A stretch of 64,000 nucleotides of DNA. Source: Levilinea sp. (GTDB lineage: Bacteria; Chloroflexota; Anaerolineae; Anaerolineales; Anaerolineaceae). The notes under the pieces were generated by a model. That model had not been told where the DNA came from. It did no database searches and saw nothing but the letters and a program-made list of their open reading frames with translations. The stretch is from the NCBI GenBank assembly GCA_029975215.1, contig JARKPO010000066.1, positions 1 through 64,000 of the forward strand. The letters run 5' to 3'. The position numbers were made by a program, and so were the translations under genes. Of the stretch, positions 9,056-17,241 are shown piece by piece; position 1 is the first letter of the stretch, and each line of letters starts with the position of its first letter.

Positions 9056-10270
9056 TTAGCTCCATTCTACCAGTGCATCCACAATCCGGCGAGCAACTTC
9101 TGTTTTTTGCTGAAGCGGCAGGGTTTCTGTTCGGCCGTCGGCAAACAAGAGGGTCACACGGTTGGTTTCGACTTCGAAGCCGGCATCAGGGGCGGTGATG
9201 TCATTGGCTACAATGAGGTCCAGATGTTTGCGGGTGAGCTTGGACTGCGCATTTTGCAGCAGATCCTGGCTCTCGGCGGCGAAACCCACCACCCGACGGG
9301 GAAAACCGCTTTGGGCGCGGCGCGCAGCCACATCTGCCAGGATGTCGGCGGTGCGTTCCAGGTGAATTTGGGGGATGGTTTTTTCTTTTTTGATTTTTTC
9401 GCTGCTGGCCTGGGCGGGGCGAAAATCTGCCACGGCAGCGGCCATCACCAGGGCATCCGCCTGGGCAGTTTCGGCCAGCACGGCGGCCTGCATTTCGGCG
9501 GCGGTTTTAACGGACACGACCCGGCAGCCGAGAGGAGGAACCAGGGAGGTGGGAGCGGTGATGAGGGTGACGGTCGCACCCGCATCGAGGGCCGCCCGCG
9601 CGACGGCGTACCCCTGTTTACCGGAGGAGCGGTTGGTGATGACGCGCACAGGATCAATTGGTTCCTGCGTTCCTCCGGCGGTGATGACGATGTGCTTTCC
9701 GCTCAGAGGGCCAGATTGGGCCAGAATCAGACGGGCTGTATCCAGGATTTCGGCGGGTTCAGCCATGCGCCCCACGCCCACCAGGCCAGAAGCCAGGTGA
9801 CCGGCGGCTGGCCCAACGAAAACTGCACCGCGCGCGCGCAGAATCTCCACGTTGGCGGCGGTGGCAGGGTGAGCGTACATACCCGCGTCCATGGCAGGGG
9901 CCAGGATCATGGGACAGTGGCTGGCCAGGGCGGTGACGGTGAGCAGATTATCGCCGATGCCGTGAGCGAGCTTGGCCAGGGTGGTAGCGCTGGCGGGGGC
10001 GATGAGCAGCAGGTCGGCCGCGCGCCCCAGGCCGATGTGAATCACGTGGCCTTCATTGCCCCACAGGTCTTGATCCACATAAGCTTTGCGCGCCGTGACT
10101 GAGGCAAAGGTCAGGGGGGAGATGAAATGGCAGGCGGATTGGGTGAGAACAACCTCCACCAGCGCGCCCATCTGACGCAGGCGGGAGGCGATTTCGGCAG
10201 CTTTATAGGCGGCAATGGAGCCGGTGACGCCGAGGACGATGGTTCTATTCTGGAAGGGAGTTTCCGTCAT
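9056..10270 (-). CDS. coaBC: Bifunctional CoaBC (PPC decarboxylase / PPC synthetase)
   Basis: This 404-aa enzyme carries out two steps of coenzyme A synthesis: ligation of cysteine to 4'-phosphopantothenate, then decarboxylation to 4'-phosphopantetheine. The N-terminal flavoprotein half (about 1-185) has the GSIAAYK start and an APAMDAGMY motif, in which Asp replaces the more usual Asn of PAMN. The C-terminal synthetase half (about 190-404) has ITAGGTQEPIDPVR followed by ITNRSSGKQGYA, typical of CoaB. It overlaps the end of coaX by 26 bp, so the two CoA enzymes are translationally linked. Confidence 0.95.
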   Translation of the reverse strand: MTETPFQNRTIVLGVTGSIAAYKAAEIASRLRQMGALVEVVLTQSACHFISPLTFASVTARKAYVDQDLWGNEGHVIHIGLGRAADLLLIAPASATTLAKLAHGIGDNLLTVTALASHCPMILAPAMDAGMYAHPATAANVEILRARGAVFVGPAAGHLASGLVGVGRMAEPAEILDTARLILAQSGPLSGKHIVITAGGTQEPIDPVRVITNRSSGKQGYAVARAALDAGATVTLITAPTSLVPPLGCRVVSVKTAAEMQAAVLAETAQADALVMAAAVADFRPAQASSEKIKKEKTIPQIHLERTADILADVAARRAQSGFPRRVVGFAAESQDLLQNAQSKLTRKHLDLIVANDITAPDAGFEVETNRVTLLFADGRTETLPLQQKTEVARRIVDALVEWS

Positions 10271-11033
10271 TTTGATTCAGTTCCCAGAGGATGCGTAAGC
10301 CGTCGAGGGTGAGCCAGGGGGCGATGGTTTGGATGGCAGCGGTGTGTTTGGCAATCCGTTCGGAATTGCCGCCGGTGGCGATGACTTTCATCTCCGGGCC
10401 CAATTCCTGACGGAAGCGGGCCACCATGCCTTCGACCATCGCGACGTAGCCGTAAAGCAAGCCAGACTGCAGGGCGTGGACGGTGTTGCGGCCGATGACG
10501 GAGGGCGGGGGGAGCAGATCCACGCGGGGCAGCTTGGCGGCGCGCTGGAAGAGGGCATCTGTGGCGATGCCGATGCCGGGGGCGATGGCACCGCCCAGGT
10601 AGGAGCCGTCAGCAGTGATGGCGTTGAAGGTGGTGGCAGTGCCAAAATCTACGACGCAGGCTGGACCGCCGAAGAGATAATGGACAGCGACGGCATCGGC
10701 AATGCGGTCTGCGCCCACGGTCTTGGGATCCTCATAGAGGATGGCGATGCCGGTTTTTAACTCGCTGCTAACCACCAGAGGGGATTGATGCAGGTACTGC
10801 TGACATGCCTGCACCACGCGGCTGGTGAGCGGCGGAACCACGGAAGAAAGGCAGATGCCGTCCAACTGGGTGGGAGCACAGCCGCCGTGCTGCAGCAGGC
10901 CCAGAATTTGCAGGCCGTATTCGTCCGGCATACGTTCGTGATCGGTGGCCAGGCGCCAGCGCCCGCCCAATTTTGTGCCTTCGTACAGGCCCAGGGTCAG
11001 GTTGGTGTTGCCAATGTCAATGGTTAAAAGCAT
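10245..11033 (-). CDS. coaX: Type III pantothenate kinase
   Basis: This 262-aa product phosphorylates pantothenate, the first step of CoA synthesis. I chose the ATG at 11033 because the family begins right at MLLTIDIGNTN, the phosphate-binding motif; upstream sequence encodes nothing conserved. Other family motifs are VGADRIADAVA and VDFGTATTFNAI, plus GGAIAPGIG. It sits 13 bp after the homocysteine methyltransferase/MTHFR gene and overlaps coaBC, placing CoA synthesis inside a riboswitch-led methionine operon. Type III kinases are insensitive to CoA feedback, so transcription may be the main control here (inference). Confidence 0.95.
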   Translation of the reverse strand: MLLTIDIGNTNLTLGLYEGTKLGGRWRLATDHERMPDEYGLQILGLLQHGGCAPTQLDGICLSSVVPPLTSRVVQACQQYLHQSPLVVSSELKTGIAILYEDPKTVGADRIADAVAVHYLFGGPACVVDFGTATTFNAITADGSYLGGAIAPGIGIATDALFQRAAKLPRVDLLPPPSVIGRNTVHALQSGLLYGYVAMVEGMVARFRQELGPEMKVIATGGNSERIAKHTAAIQTIAPWLTLDGLRILWELNQNDGNSLPE

Positions 11034-11046
11034 AGAAAACAGTCCT

Positions 11047-12945
11047 TTAGTCCTCTGCCCGCACGGCCTCGATGATTTCGGCAGCGTAATCAAAGCGGTT
11101 GAAGGCCGGGATCAAATAAATGCCTTGTGAAAAGGCGCGCACTTGCTGAATTAATTCTATCGCAATTTGCACCCCGACGGCAGCGCCGTTTTCTCCCGAT
11201 TCTTCCATGCGGCGCATGTGTTCGGCTGGGATATTGATCCCGGGGACTTCGTGATGCAAGTATGCGGCATGGCGGGCGTTGGCCAACGGCAGGATGCCGG
11301 CCAGGAGTGGCACCCGCAAGGGGCCGTACTGGTCGGTGTAGAGCTTTAGGAAGGCTTGAGCAGCGCCGGGATTGAAAACAGGCTGTGTCAGGAGGAAATC
11401 AGCCCCGGCACTGAGCTTGCGGCGCAGGTTCTTGATCTCCTGCTGCGGGTCGGATGGATTCAGATTCAAGGCGCAGCCGACGAAGAAACTGGTAGGTTGT
11501 CCAATTTCGGTTCCGGCGTGATCCACGCCCGCGTTGAAGCCCTGCTTGATGAGTTTGATCAGGCCGGAGGGAACCAGGTCGTAATTATCCATGGCTTCGG
11601 GATAGTCGCCAATGGCGGTGGGGTCGCCCATGACCACGAAGACATTGCGCACATCCAGGGCATGGGCTGCAAGGAGGTCACCTTGAATGCGCAGCAGGGA
11701 TCGACCGCGGGTGGGAAAATGGACCACAGTTTCGACATTAATTTTACGCTGGAGCAGGTTGCAGACCGCCCAGGGGCTCATGCGCATGCGCGCCATGGGG
11801 CTGTCGGCCACGTTGATCACGTCTGCGCCCGCGTCAGAGAGCAGGCTGGCTCCGGCGAGGAGCTTATGGGTAGACACCCCGCGGGGAGGGTCCATTTCTA
11901 CCGAGATCACAAAGCGGCCTGCCGCCAGTTTTTCGGCCAGTTGGGTGGGTTGAAAGGCGTCGGCGACGGTGTCTTCCACTTCAGCGGCCGCAGCGGGCAC
12001 AGCGGACGCCCAGGTTTTGGGGTCGGCAGTTTGGACGGCCTGACACATGGTGTGGATATGGGCGGGGGTGGTTCCGCAGCAGCCGCCGATGAGGTGCGCA
12101 CCGGACTGCCAGAACGCCAGCGCATATTCATGAAAGTAATCAGCGGCAGCCGGGTACATGATGCGGCCACCCATCTGCTCCGGCCAACCTGCGTTGGGCA
12201 TGACGGAATAGGCGGCGTCGGGGACAGCCTGACGCATGGCTTTGAGAATGCGCAGGATCTGGGAGGGACCGCCGGAACAATTGACGCCGATGACATCCGC
12301 GCCGGTTTGCTGCAGGCGGACGGCCACCTTGGCGGGGGAATCGCCGAGGAGGGTGCGGTCATCGCGGGTGAAGGTCATGGATGCGATGATGGGCAGGTGG
12401 GGGGCCACATGGCGAGCGGCCTCGATGGCGGCCACGACTTCATATAAGTCGGTCATGGTCTCAATGATGAGCACATCTGCGCCGGAGCTGGCCAGGGCAT
12501 CAATTTGCTCGGCAAAGGCCTGACGGGCCTCTTCCAGCTGTACCCGACCAAAGGGAGCCAGGCGCACGCCCAGGGGACCAATATCTCCGGCGATAAGGAC
12601 ATCTTTAAAAGAAGCCAGGATCACCCGGCGAGCCAGTTCCACCGCGGCAGCGTTGATTTGGGCGGTTTGGTTTTCCAGACCGTGGCGTGCCAGTTTGTAG
12701 CGGTTGGCGCTGAAGGTGTTGGTCTGGATCATTTGCGAGCCAGCTTCGATGTATTCACGGTGGATTTGAGCCACCACGGCGGGCTGGTCCAGGTTGAGCT
12801 TGTCAAAGCAATCGTCAAAAGCCACTCCACGCTGGTTGAGCAGGGTTCCCATGGCTCCATCGCCGATGATGGGGTGAGGTTGGGAACGCAGCATCTCCCA
12901 AAGCAGGGAATTGCGGCTGGGAGTGGCGGCAGGGGTTAAGTTCAT
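11047..12945 (-). CDS. Homocysteine S-methyltransferase / methylenetetrahydrofolate reductase fusion
   Basis: This 632-aa fusion has an N-terminal homocysteine methyltransferase barrel (about 1-310), starting with IGDGAMGTLL and carrying the zinc ligands in GVNCSGG and GGCCGTTPAH. The C-terminal half (about 345-632) is MetF-like, with FVISVEMDPPRG and FLLTQPVFNP. The architecture matches Bacillus YitJ-type proteins, which reduce 5,10-methylene-THF to 5-methyl-THF and may pass the methyl group to homocysteine. It begins inside the metH stop codon (ATGA overlap) behind GGAGGA, so the reductase that makes the MetH substrate is coupled to MetH. Confidence 0.93.
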   Translation of the reverse strand: MNLTPAATPSRNSLLWEMLRSQPHPIIGDGAMGTLLNQRGVAFDDCFDKLNLDQPAVVAQIHREYIEAGSQMIQTNTFSANRYKLARHGLENQTAQINAAAVELARRVILASFKDVLIAGDIGPLGVRLAPFGRVQLEEARQAFAEQIDALASSGADVLIIETMTDLYEVVAAIEAARHVAPHLPIIASMTFTRDDRTLLGDSPAKVAVRLQQTGADVIGVNCSGGPSQILRILKAMRQAVPDAAYSVMPNAGWPEQMGGRIMYPAAADYFHEYALAFWQSGAHLIGGCCGTTPAHIHTMCQAVQTADPKTWASAVPAAAAEVEDTVADAFQPTQLAEKLAAGRFVISVEMDPPRGVSTHKLLAGASLLSDAGADVINVADSPMARMRMSPWAVCNLLQRKINVETVVHFPTRGRSLLRIQGDLLAAHALDVRNVFVVMGDPTAIGDYPEAMDNYDLVPSGLIKLIKQGFNAGVDHAGTEIGQPTSFFVGCALNLNPSDPQQEIKNLRRKLSAGADFLLTQPVFNPGAAQAFLKLYTDQYGPLRVPLLAGILPLANARHAAYLHHEVPGINIPAEHMRRMEESGENGAAVGVQIAIELIQQVRAFSQGIYLIPAFNRFDYAAEIIEAVRAED

Positions 12946-15900
12946 GGCTGTCCTCCTGCAGAACCGCGCATGAGCTGATCTACGCGCGATTCACCGATGT
13001 TGAAATATTTGGCGGCGGGGTGGTGGACGATGATGGCGGCGGTGGACTGTTCGGGAACCAGTTGGTAGGCCGAGGTGAGGGACATGCCCAACTCGCTTTC
13101 GGCGGGAAGCAGTTCGAAGACTTTGGCATGATCGGGCAGCTCGGGGATGGCGGGGTATCCCCAGGAGTAACGTTTGCCCTGCTCCAAAGGCAGGCCCAAT
13201 TCGCGCAGGATGTGGCGGTGGAGGTATTCGGCGGTGGCTTCGGCGGTCTGCACGGCCAACCCGTGAGTGAAATAGGCTTCGGAATAGTCGCCAGCTTCCT
13301 GCAGGCGGTCAAAACGCTGGGTGGCTTCCAGCCCGACGGTGACCACCTGGAAGGCGACTACATCCATCTGCGGTGCGCCGAGGGGCAGGAAATAATCTGC
13401 CAGGCAGAGGAATTCACCGTTGTGCTGACGCGGGAACTGGAAGCGTTGAATTTCGGCGGGAGAACCAGAAGCCACGCTGCCAGGCTCAAAGATGACCAAA
13501 TCGTCGCCGTCAGCCTGGGCGGGCCAATAACCGTAAACTGCCTGGGGGCGCAGCCAGCCTTCCAACACGGCCTGTTTACGCATGCGGTCGAGGCGCTCTT
13601 CGTATTCGGCCTGTAATTTTTCCCAGGCCGGGCCGTGGGTGTTTTTGGCACCCCACGACAGGCGGAAAAGCTCGTTCTTGGAAAGGTGCTGCATGACCAT
13701 TTCCAGGGGCATATCGCGCACGAGGCGCGGCCCCCAGAGGGGCGGGCGAGGGATGAACGCGGCGGGGGCGATTTGGGCGCGGCGAGTGGGGCCGGCAGGC
13801 GCAGCGGCTTCGGCGGCGGCGCGGTTGAATTCCATATCGGATTCACGCTGAACAGCTTCCAGGGCAGCCGTGCGCTGCTGGGGGTCCGCAAGAGTGTCCA
13901 TGACCGCCAGACCCTCGAAGGCATCTTTGCAGTAGAACACCCCGGCGGCATAGGAATCGCCGGATTCCGTGCGCAGAATGCGGCGGCCAAAGCGGCGGTT
14001 GATGGCAGCTCCGCCGATGAGGACGGGGAAAGACAGACCACGGCGGTGCAGTTCGTTGACAATGAGGGGCATTTGCTTGCTGGTGCTGACCAGCAGGGCG
14101 CTGAGGCCGATGGCGTCGGCCTTGACCTCTACCGCTTTGGAGATAATCGTATCGGCGGGAACCTGCTTGCCCAGGTCGATGACGGTGTAGCCGTTGTTGG
14201 ACAGGATGGTTTTTACCAGATTCTTGCCGATGTCGTGTACATCTCCATATACGGTAGCAAGCACCAGGGTGCCTTTGCTGGTTCCGGCTTTACGCTCCAG
14301 ATAGTTTTCCAGGTGGGCGACGGCTTTCTTCATGACTTCGGCGGACTGCAGGACGAAAGGCAGGATCAGCTCACCGGAGCCAAATTTATCGCCAACTTCT
14401 TTCATGGCGGGCAGCAGGACGGTGTTCAAGATCGTGACGGCAGCAGCGTGCTTGCTGCCTTGTTCTCGCTGAATGATGGCGTCAATATCAGCTTCGATGT
14501 CCTCTTTGTGGCGGTGGAGGATGCGCCAGTGCAGCCGCTGTTCGGGGGTCATGGCGCTGAGTTCAGCCTGTTGGGTGGAGGCCTGGACGTTGGCTGGACC
14601 GCTGCGGTTTTGGAAATGTGCCAGTAAGCGCTGAAGAGCTTCAGGATGGCGGTTAAAGATGAGGTCTTCGGCCAGCAGGCGTTCTTCGGCGGGGATTTCC
14701 GCGATGGGGACGATATGAGCGGGGTTGACGATGGCCATATCCAGCCCCGCCTGCACGGCGTGGTAGAGCATGACTGAATTGATGACAGCGCGGGCGGCGG
14801 GGGCCAGACCAAAGGAAACGTTGCTGACGCCCAGAGATGTGAGGACGCCGGGCAGCTCTTTTTTGATCTGGCGGATGCCCTCGATGGTCTCCACGGCAGA
14901 GGTGGCAAATTCGGGGTCGCCGGTGGCGAGGGTGAAGGTGAGGTCGTCGAAGACCAAATCGTGCGGGCGCAGGCCAAATTCATTGACGGCGATGTGGTAG
15001 ATGCGGCGGGCCACCTGCAGCTTGCGCTCGGCGGTCTTGGCCATACCGCCTTCGTCAATGGTCAGGGCGATAACGGCGGCGTTGTACTTTTTGGCTAATG
15101 CCAAAATGCGGTCCATGCGGGTGCGCCCGCTCTCCAGATGGGTGCTGTTGATCAGACAGCGGCCGGGGGCGGTTTGCAGAGCCAGTTCCAGCACCTCGGG
15201 TTCGGTGGTGTCAATGACCAGGGGGATGCGCACTACGGGCGCCAGAGTTTTGATCAGGCGGCGCATGAGTTCGCCTTCATCGGGGCGTTCGGTGAGGGCG
15301 GTGCAGAGATCCAACCCGTGGGCGCCGGAATCAATTTGCTGTTGAGCGATGGTGAGGGCAGCGTCGAAATCTTCGTTGAGGATGGCTTGCTTGAAGATGC
15401 GCGAGCCCTGGGTGTTGAGCCGTTCACCAATGAGGAAAGGACGCGGCTCCTGCTGCATGGGCTGGGCCTGAATGGCGGATGCCAGACGAGGGACGGTTGG
15501 ACCATTCACCGTGGGGGCAGGCTGACCGCGCAGCTTTTCAACCAGCAGGCGCATATGGTCTGGGGTGGTGCCGCAGCAGCCGCCGACTACCGAAACGCGG
15601 TATTTGCGCACAAATTCGGCCATCTCTTCGGCAAAAGGCTCCGGCAGCAGCGGGTAGACCGCCTGACCATCCACATTGAGGGGCAGACCGGCGTTGGGGA
15701 TGCAGGAGATGGGCAGGGGCGAAAGCTCGCCCAGGGTGCGGATGGGTTCGCGCATGTAATCGGGGCCGGTGGAGCAATTGAGGCCGATGACATCGATGGG
15801 CAGGCCTTCCAGGATGGCCAGGACGGCGGTGATGTCGGTGCCGAGGAGCATGCGGCCGGTGGTGTCTAAGGTGACCTGAGCCTGAATGGGCAGGCGAGTT

Positions 15901-16484
15901 TGAGTATGCTCGAAAGCCTGCTGCAGGCCGTCAATGGCAGCTTTGACTTCCAGAATATCCTGCGAAGTTTCGATAAGGAGCAGATCCGCGCCGCCTTCGA
16001 TGAGACCTTGAGCCTGTTCAGCAAAGATATCGGACAGCTCCTGGAAGGTGATGTTGGAGAGCTCTGGGTCGTTCATGGAGGGGAGCTTGCCGCTGGGGCC
16101 GATGGAACCGGCGACGAAGCGCGGTTGACCGGTGGCAGCGGCATATTCATCAGCGACTTTGCGGGCCAGGGCGGCAGCAGCGCGGTTGATCTCGAGCACG
16201 CGGCTGCCCAGTCCGTATTCACCCAGGGTCAGACGGTTGGCGCGGAAGGTACAGGTTTCCAAAACGTCCACGCCGGCTTCCATGAAGGAGCGGTGTACCT
16301 TTTCCACCGCGGCGGGTTGAGTGATGACCAGATAATCGTTGCAGCCCAGGGTGCGCTCGCCGCCGAAATCTTCGGCGGTGAGGTTCATCTTTTGCAGGCT
16401 GGTTCCCATTGCACCGTCGAAGACCAGTACTTTTTGTGCCAGGGCATCCAGGTAGCGTCGGTTGGTCCAATTAGTTGTTATCAT
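12942..16484 (-). CDS. metH: Cobalamin-dependent methionine synthase
   Basis: This 1180-aa enzyme transfers methyl from 5-methyl-THF through cobalamin to homocysteine. The start at 16484 follows a GAGGAG site just after the riboswitch terminator; reading further upstream would run through riboswitch RNA. All modules are present: the homocysteine domain with zinc Cys at 237, 303 and 304 (GGCCGTTPDH); the pterin domain (about 348-620, LIGERLNTQGSR); the cobalamin cap (about 645-735); and the Rossmann B12 domain with DVHDIGKN, where H750 is the lower-axial ligand. The C-terminal reactivation domain (about 895-1180) contains RYSWGYPAIPELPDH. It heads the operon. Confidence 0.97.
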   Translation of the reverse strand: MITTNWTNRRYLDALAQKVLVFDGAMGTSLQKMNLTAEDFGGERTLGCNDYLVITQPAAVEKVHRSFMEAGVDVLETCTFRANRLTLGEYGLGSRVLEINRAAAALARKVADEYAAATGQPRFVAGSIGPSGKLPSMNDPELSNITFQELSDIFAEQAQGLIEGGADLLLIETSQDILEVKAAIDGLQQAFEHTQTRLPIQAQVTLDTTGRMLLGTDITAVLAILEGLPIDVIGLNCSTGPDYMREPIRTLGELSPLPISCIPNAGLPLNVDGQAVYPLLPEPFAEEMAEFVRKYRVSVVGGCCGTTPDHMRLLVEKLRGQPAPTVNGPTVPRLASAIQAQPMQQEPRPFLIGERLNTQGSRIFKQAILNEDFDAALTIAQQQIDSGAHGLDLCTALTERPDEGELMRRLIKTLAPVVRIPLVIDTTEPEVLELALQTAPGRCLINSTHLESGRTRMDRILALAKKYNAAVIALTIDEGGMAKTAERKLQVARRIYHIAVNEFGLRPHDLVFDDLTFTLATGDPEFATSAVETIEGIRQIKKELPGVLTSLGVSNVSFGLAPAARAVINSVMLYHAVQAGLDMAIVNPAHIVPIAEIPAEERLLAEDLIFNRHPEALQRLLAHFQNRSGPANVQASTQQAELSAMTPEQRLHWRILHRHKEDIEADIDAIIQREQGSKHAAAVTILNTVLLPAMKEVGDKFGSGELILPFVLQSAEVMKKAVAHLENYLERKAGTSKGTLVLATVYGDVHDIGKNLVKTILSNNGYTVIDLGKQVPADTIISKAVEVKADAIGLSALLVSTSKQMPLIVNELHRRGLSFPVLIGGAAINRRFGRRILRTESGDSYAAGVFYCKDAFEGLAVMDTLADPQQRTAALEAVQRESDMEFNRAAAEAAAPAGPTRRAQIAPAAFIPRPPLWGPRLVRDMPLEMVMQHLSKNELFRLSWGAKNTHGPAWEKLQAEYEERLDRMRKQAVLEGWLRPQAVYGYWPAQADGDDLVIFEPGSVASGSPAEIQRFQFPRQHNGEFLCLADYFLPLGAPQMDVVAFQVVTVGLEATQRFDRLQEAGDYSEAYFTHGLAVQTAEATAEYLHRHILRELGLPLEQGKRYSWGYPAIPELPDHAKVFELLPAESELGMSLTSAYQLVPEQSTAAIIVHHPAAKYFNIGESRVDQLMRGSAGGQP

Positions 16485-16498
16485 GTTCCGCTCCTCAT

Positions 16499-16529
16499 AA
16501 AAAAAGCCTCTACGTAGGAAACGAGAGGC
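16499..16529 (-). terminator. Riboswitch expression-platform terminator
   Basis: On the minus strand GCCTCT pairs with AGAGGC across a 12-nt loop that allows further pairing, and seven T follow. It lies between the SAM aptamer and the metH ribosome site, as expected for transcriptional attenuation. Confidence 0.85.
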
Positions 16530-16551
16530 ATCATGACATGCATATGCTTCC

Positions 16552-16667
16552 CTCATCTCCCAGAAGTCCGCCCCATTGGGCTGCTTCTGCCGGAATTGGC
16601 ACCTACAATCGTCTGATTGTGGTTGCCGAGGTTTCACAGGGCCGATCCCTCCACCTCTCTGGATGAG
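16552..16667 (-). ncRNA. SAM-I (S-box) riboswitch
   Basis: The minus strand carries the S-box core: CTCATCCAGAGAGGTGGAGG, then GGATCGGCCCTGTGAAACC and TCGGCAACC. The closing P1 stem pairs CTCATC (16662-16667) with GATGAG (16552-16557). The hairpin series in between matches the P2/P3/P4 layout. SAM-I elements bind S-adenosylmethionine and switch transcription off. The terminator about 23 nt downstream and the following metH gene fit this exactly. Confidence 0.95.
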
Positions 16668-16700
16668 TGGGCGTTGAACGCCCAGGATTAATTTCTACCC

Positions 16701-16727
16701 ATTCTATCACAATATACGATTTGTCAA
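16701..16727 (-). promoter_or_regulatory. Promoter of the riboswitch-metH operon
   Basis: On the minus strand TTGACA (16722-16727) is followed after 15 bases by TGATAGAAT, an extended -10 (TAGAAT at 16701-16706). The spacer is short, which the TG extension may compensate. Transcription would begin about 30 nt before the aptamer. Confidence 0.55.
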
Positions 16728-16845
16728 GGTGTCAATCTAAAATTACCGGCGAAGAGGGTTGGCGGGCCTGAGGGGTTGAGTGGAAAGCGGCAAAGGCGGG
16801 TATAATCAAGATACACATCCTGGTTGCGCCTAGGAGCCACGAAGC

Positions 16846-17241
16846 ATGCTGCCTTTAAGTCCGTTTATTTTTGCCGGTCTCTTGTTGGCTGTTGTCGGTT
16901 GGGGAGGGGTAGCGGTGTTGGTTTTTTTTACTCTGCCCACCCTGGGCCCGCGTTGGTTGTTCATGCTTTTCCTGCTGCAGGCCCTCAGCGGAACCGTGAT
17001 GCCGCTGATCGCGCTGATTCACCGCCGCTTTGCGGGCAGGCACGGCATGGAAGGAACGGCGATCGTGCGCCAGGCGATTTGGGTGGGGGTGTACGGCGAT
17101 ATTCTGGTATGGCTGATGATGGGGCGAGTGATGACCACGCAGATGGCTGTGTTTTTAGGATTGGGGTTTGTTCTAATTGAATTTTTCCTGCGGATGCGCG
17201 AGCGTAGTCAGTTCCAACCGGGGGTTCCTGAGAATGAGTGA
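16846..17241 (+). CDS. Integral membrane protein, unknown
   Basis: This 131-aa protein is preceded by AGGAG. It has four likely membrane helices (about 5-28, 35-56, 72-92 and 97-113), separated by short loops including a basic HRRFAGRH loop, and a charged tail. No catalytic motif is visible. A TATAAT lies at 16801-16806. Its stop codon overlaps the selA start, so it is probably co-transcribed with selA, but no functional link to selenium metabolism can be read from it. Confidence 0.75.
   Translation: MLPLSPFIFAGLLLAVVGWGGVAVLVFFTLPTLGPRWLFMLFLLQALSGTVMPLIALIHRRFAGRHGMEGTAIVRQAIWVGVYGDILVWLMMGRVMTTQMAVFLGLGFVLIEFFLRMRERSQFQPGVPENE

Noticed and set aside
7576..9198. Long open frame on the plus strand across the DUF3048 and coaBC genes
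   Set aside because: It is antisense to three well-supported genes, reads as Gly/Arg/His-rich low-complexity sequence and has no recognisable motif. GC-rich codon bias leaves such frames open by chance.
11356..12447. Plus-strand frame of about 360 codons within the homocysteine methyltransferase/MTHFR gene
   Set aside because: It is fully antisense to a strongly conserved enzyme and is Gly/His-rich without domains.
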